64,000 nucleotides of DNA from Diphasiastrum complanatum (taxonomy: Eukaryota; Streptophyta; Lycopodiopsida; Lycopodiales; Lycopodiaceae). The translations under genes were made by a program, and so were the position numbers. Location: assembly GCA_029204225.1 (NCBI GenBank), contig CM055103.1:24564656-24628655 (forward strand), in the 5' to 3' direction. Below are positions 62,541 to 64,000 of this stretch, one piece after another. Under the pieces are notes generated by a model. The model worked only from the letters and a program-made list of their open reading frames with translations. It was not told where the DNA came from and searched no databases. Numbering within the stretch: the first letter of the stretch is position 1; each line of letters starts with the position of its first letter.

Positions 62541-64000
62541 TTAACTTGCTAGTTTTACAACACTACTTTGCTCCAACCTAAGAATGATCTCCATCATGAT
62601 AATAGATCTCTTCTCAAGTGTTCTAATATGTACAATATCAAGTACAACATAATTGATATAGATAATAGTGTCCAAATAGGATGCTTCAATATTTCTTACA
62701 TCAATTTTACATAGAATGGTGAACAAGATACATGTATAAGAACATAGAATCATAATGAAAGGATTCCTCCATGTATCCACCTTTGATTTCTCTATAAAAT
62801 AGAAGAAAACAAGCTGTAAGTGAAAGTAACCAACAAGTGTTTGCATGCATCCTCCACATTCCAGTATGCCCATGGTGAATGCACCATGTATCTCCATGAA
62901 TGAACCTCCATCACCACCTTGCCTTTGTAGATCTCCAATTTATGAAAGCCCTTGAGTGAATGAATGTTAAAATGATGTGTTCTCTGCTCCATTTCAATGA
63001 GCAAAACCTGAACTTGAAATACTTGAAGTATCTCCAAAAGATTTGCATACAACCCTTGATCCTACATTGTCAACAATTTGCCACTTTGCCAACACTAGGA
63101 TGCTAGATCTTGAACTTTGCTCAGAAGTAAACATATTGACCACTTCAATATCTTTCAAGATTTGAATGAATGCATGTACTTGATCATAAAAACTAGCTTG
63201 ATAACTATTCCATCTCCAAGATCCAAAGGATGCAAAACTATGGAACTAGTTTCATTGAATTTTGGCAATTCCAACACATTGACATGACAATGGTCATACA
63301 TGTGATTAAACAAGTAAGGTAGAGTAAAATGACACTTCCTTGCTGCTCCAAGAACCTTACATGAACCTTCAAGAACCTATAAAAATAGATCAAAATGCTT
63401 TGCCCATGTGGCCCCCTTTTGATGCTTTTGACTAGCTTCCAATTGATACTTGCCTCTTTGTGTTGATGAAGCAAATCAAAATCAACATCTTAATCTTCCA
63501 ATAAAACATCAAGGACTTTGCATTTATAAACAGCTTCAGATATTAACCTCTGAAGATGCTCCCTCTCAAACACATGATTAACATCCCACAAGATCTCATC
63601 ATTGCTTGATTTCAACCTTTCACTATAGTTTGTGAAAACAATGTCACCATCATAAACCAGAAGATAGATTTTTACAATTCTATCCAACATGAAGTAGAGT
63701 AGATGAAGTTGAGTATCAAACCTAATCAAACTAGCCCATTTGAGTTCAAACCAAACCTCAATGAGCTCACCAGTGAGATCTTCCTTGCCTTGAAGAAATT
63801 GCCACTTGAGTTGCTCCATATAGTCTTCTTCATCCAACCTTTTGCCATCTTGATCATGCATGAACACTCCACCACAATCATAACATCCTCTGAGTTGATG
63901 AAGAGATTTAAGATCCATGCCTTGGATCTTCTCAAGTGTCACTCTTCCTTTGCCCTTTCCTTCACAAGACTCCCTCTTAATGATCACACCACAAAAGTTA
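62541..64000 (-). pseudogene. Segment X, third large copy, runs off the window
   Basis: Collinear with residues about 560-1030 of the Gag-X protein of Copia-NA. 63,490-63,987 reads KRESCEGKGKGRVTLEKIQG, YDCGGVFMHDQDGKRLDEED and VFTNYSERLKSSNDEILWDV. The remaining frames (63,238-63,474; 62,792-63,052; 62,541-62,897) continue the match with frameshifts and end SSVVKLAS at the same distance from the LTR as in Copia-NA. Protein identity to Copia-NA is about three quarters by eye in the first block. Gag, if present, lies beyond the window. Confidence 0.85.

Overview
The window is a stretch of land-plant nuclear genome made almost entirely of retrotransposons, many broken and nested. The evidence is plant-type Ty1/copia polyproteins (Gag, protease, integrase, reverse transcriptase, RNase H), primer sites matching initiator-tRNA-Met, Ty3/gypsy Gag and Pol of plant type, GT-AG introns, a CT-rich leader and microsatellites. 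The sequence looks AT-rich by eye. Nothing identifies the species. The mixture, including a LINE reverse transcriptase fragment, would suit a large TE-rich genome such as a fern, lycophyte or gymnosperm, but that is a guess.

Layout. 0.2-5.3 kb: decayed copia on the minus strand (Copia-A). 6.7-7.5 kb: a probable small host gene with introns, minus strand. 8.4-9.0 kb: a dispersed repeat with a fold-back core. 9.2-9.9 kb: a LINE reverse transcriptase relic, abutting an unrecognised intron-containing gene at 9.8-11.6 kb. 11.7-15.5 kb: a recombinant copia (Copia-B) whose RT has been replaced by foreign sequence. 15.4-19 kb: gypsy gag relic followed by short-unit repeat arrays. 19.9-25.5 kb: a complete, very young non-autonomous copia (Copia-NA), with 647-bp LTRs differing at two positions and 5-bp target duplications. 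25.9-29.2 kb: gypsy pieces in INT-LTR-INT order. 29.3-30.4 kb: a decayed unrecognised spliced gene. 31.5-35.9 kb: two copia relics and a fragment of the novel segment. 38.4-41.1 kb: another decayed spliced gene. 41.1-42.4 kb: a copia relic split by a second copy of the dispersed repeat. 43.6-55.7 kb: a decayed gypsy on the plus strand, interrupted at 48,286-54,710 by a young full-length copia (Copia-AUT). 56.2-59 kb: a long decayed ORF with a coiled coil. 59-64 kb: simple repeats, a gene relic, a copia LTR, and the end of another copy of the novel copia.

The main point of interest is Copia-NA. Its Gag is almost identical to that of Copia-AUT, but its Pol is missing. In its place, fused in frame behind the Gag zinc knuckle, lies about 760 codons of stop-free sequence that I do not recognise, here called segment X. 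X recurs at three other places in the window (13.4-14.4, 33.9-34.3 and 62.5-64.0 kb), and in one of them it is fused in frame to integrase. Copia-AUT and Copia-NA share one near-identical block of about 2.2 kb, from the U5 side of the LTR through the leader and gag. They differ strongly outside it, so at least one of them is a recombinant. The likely working relationship is that Copia-AUT-type elements supply protease, integrase and RT, while Copia-NA supplies Gag-X and rides along.
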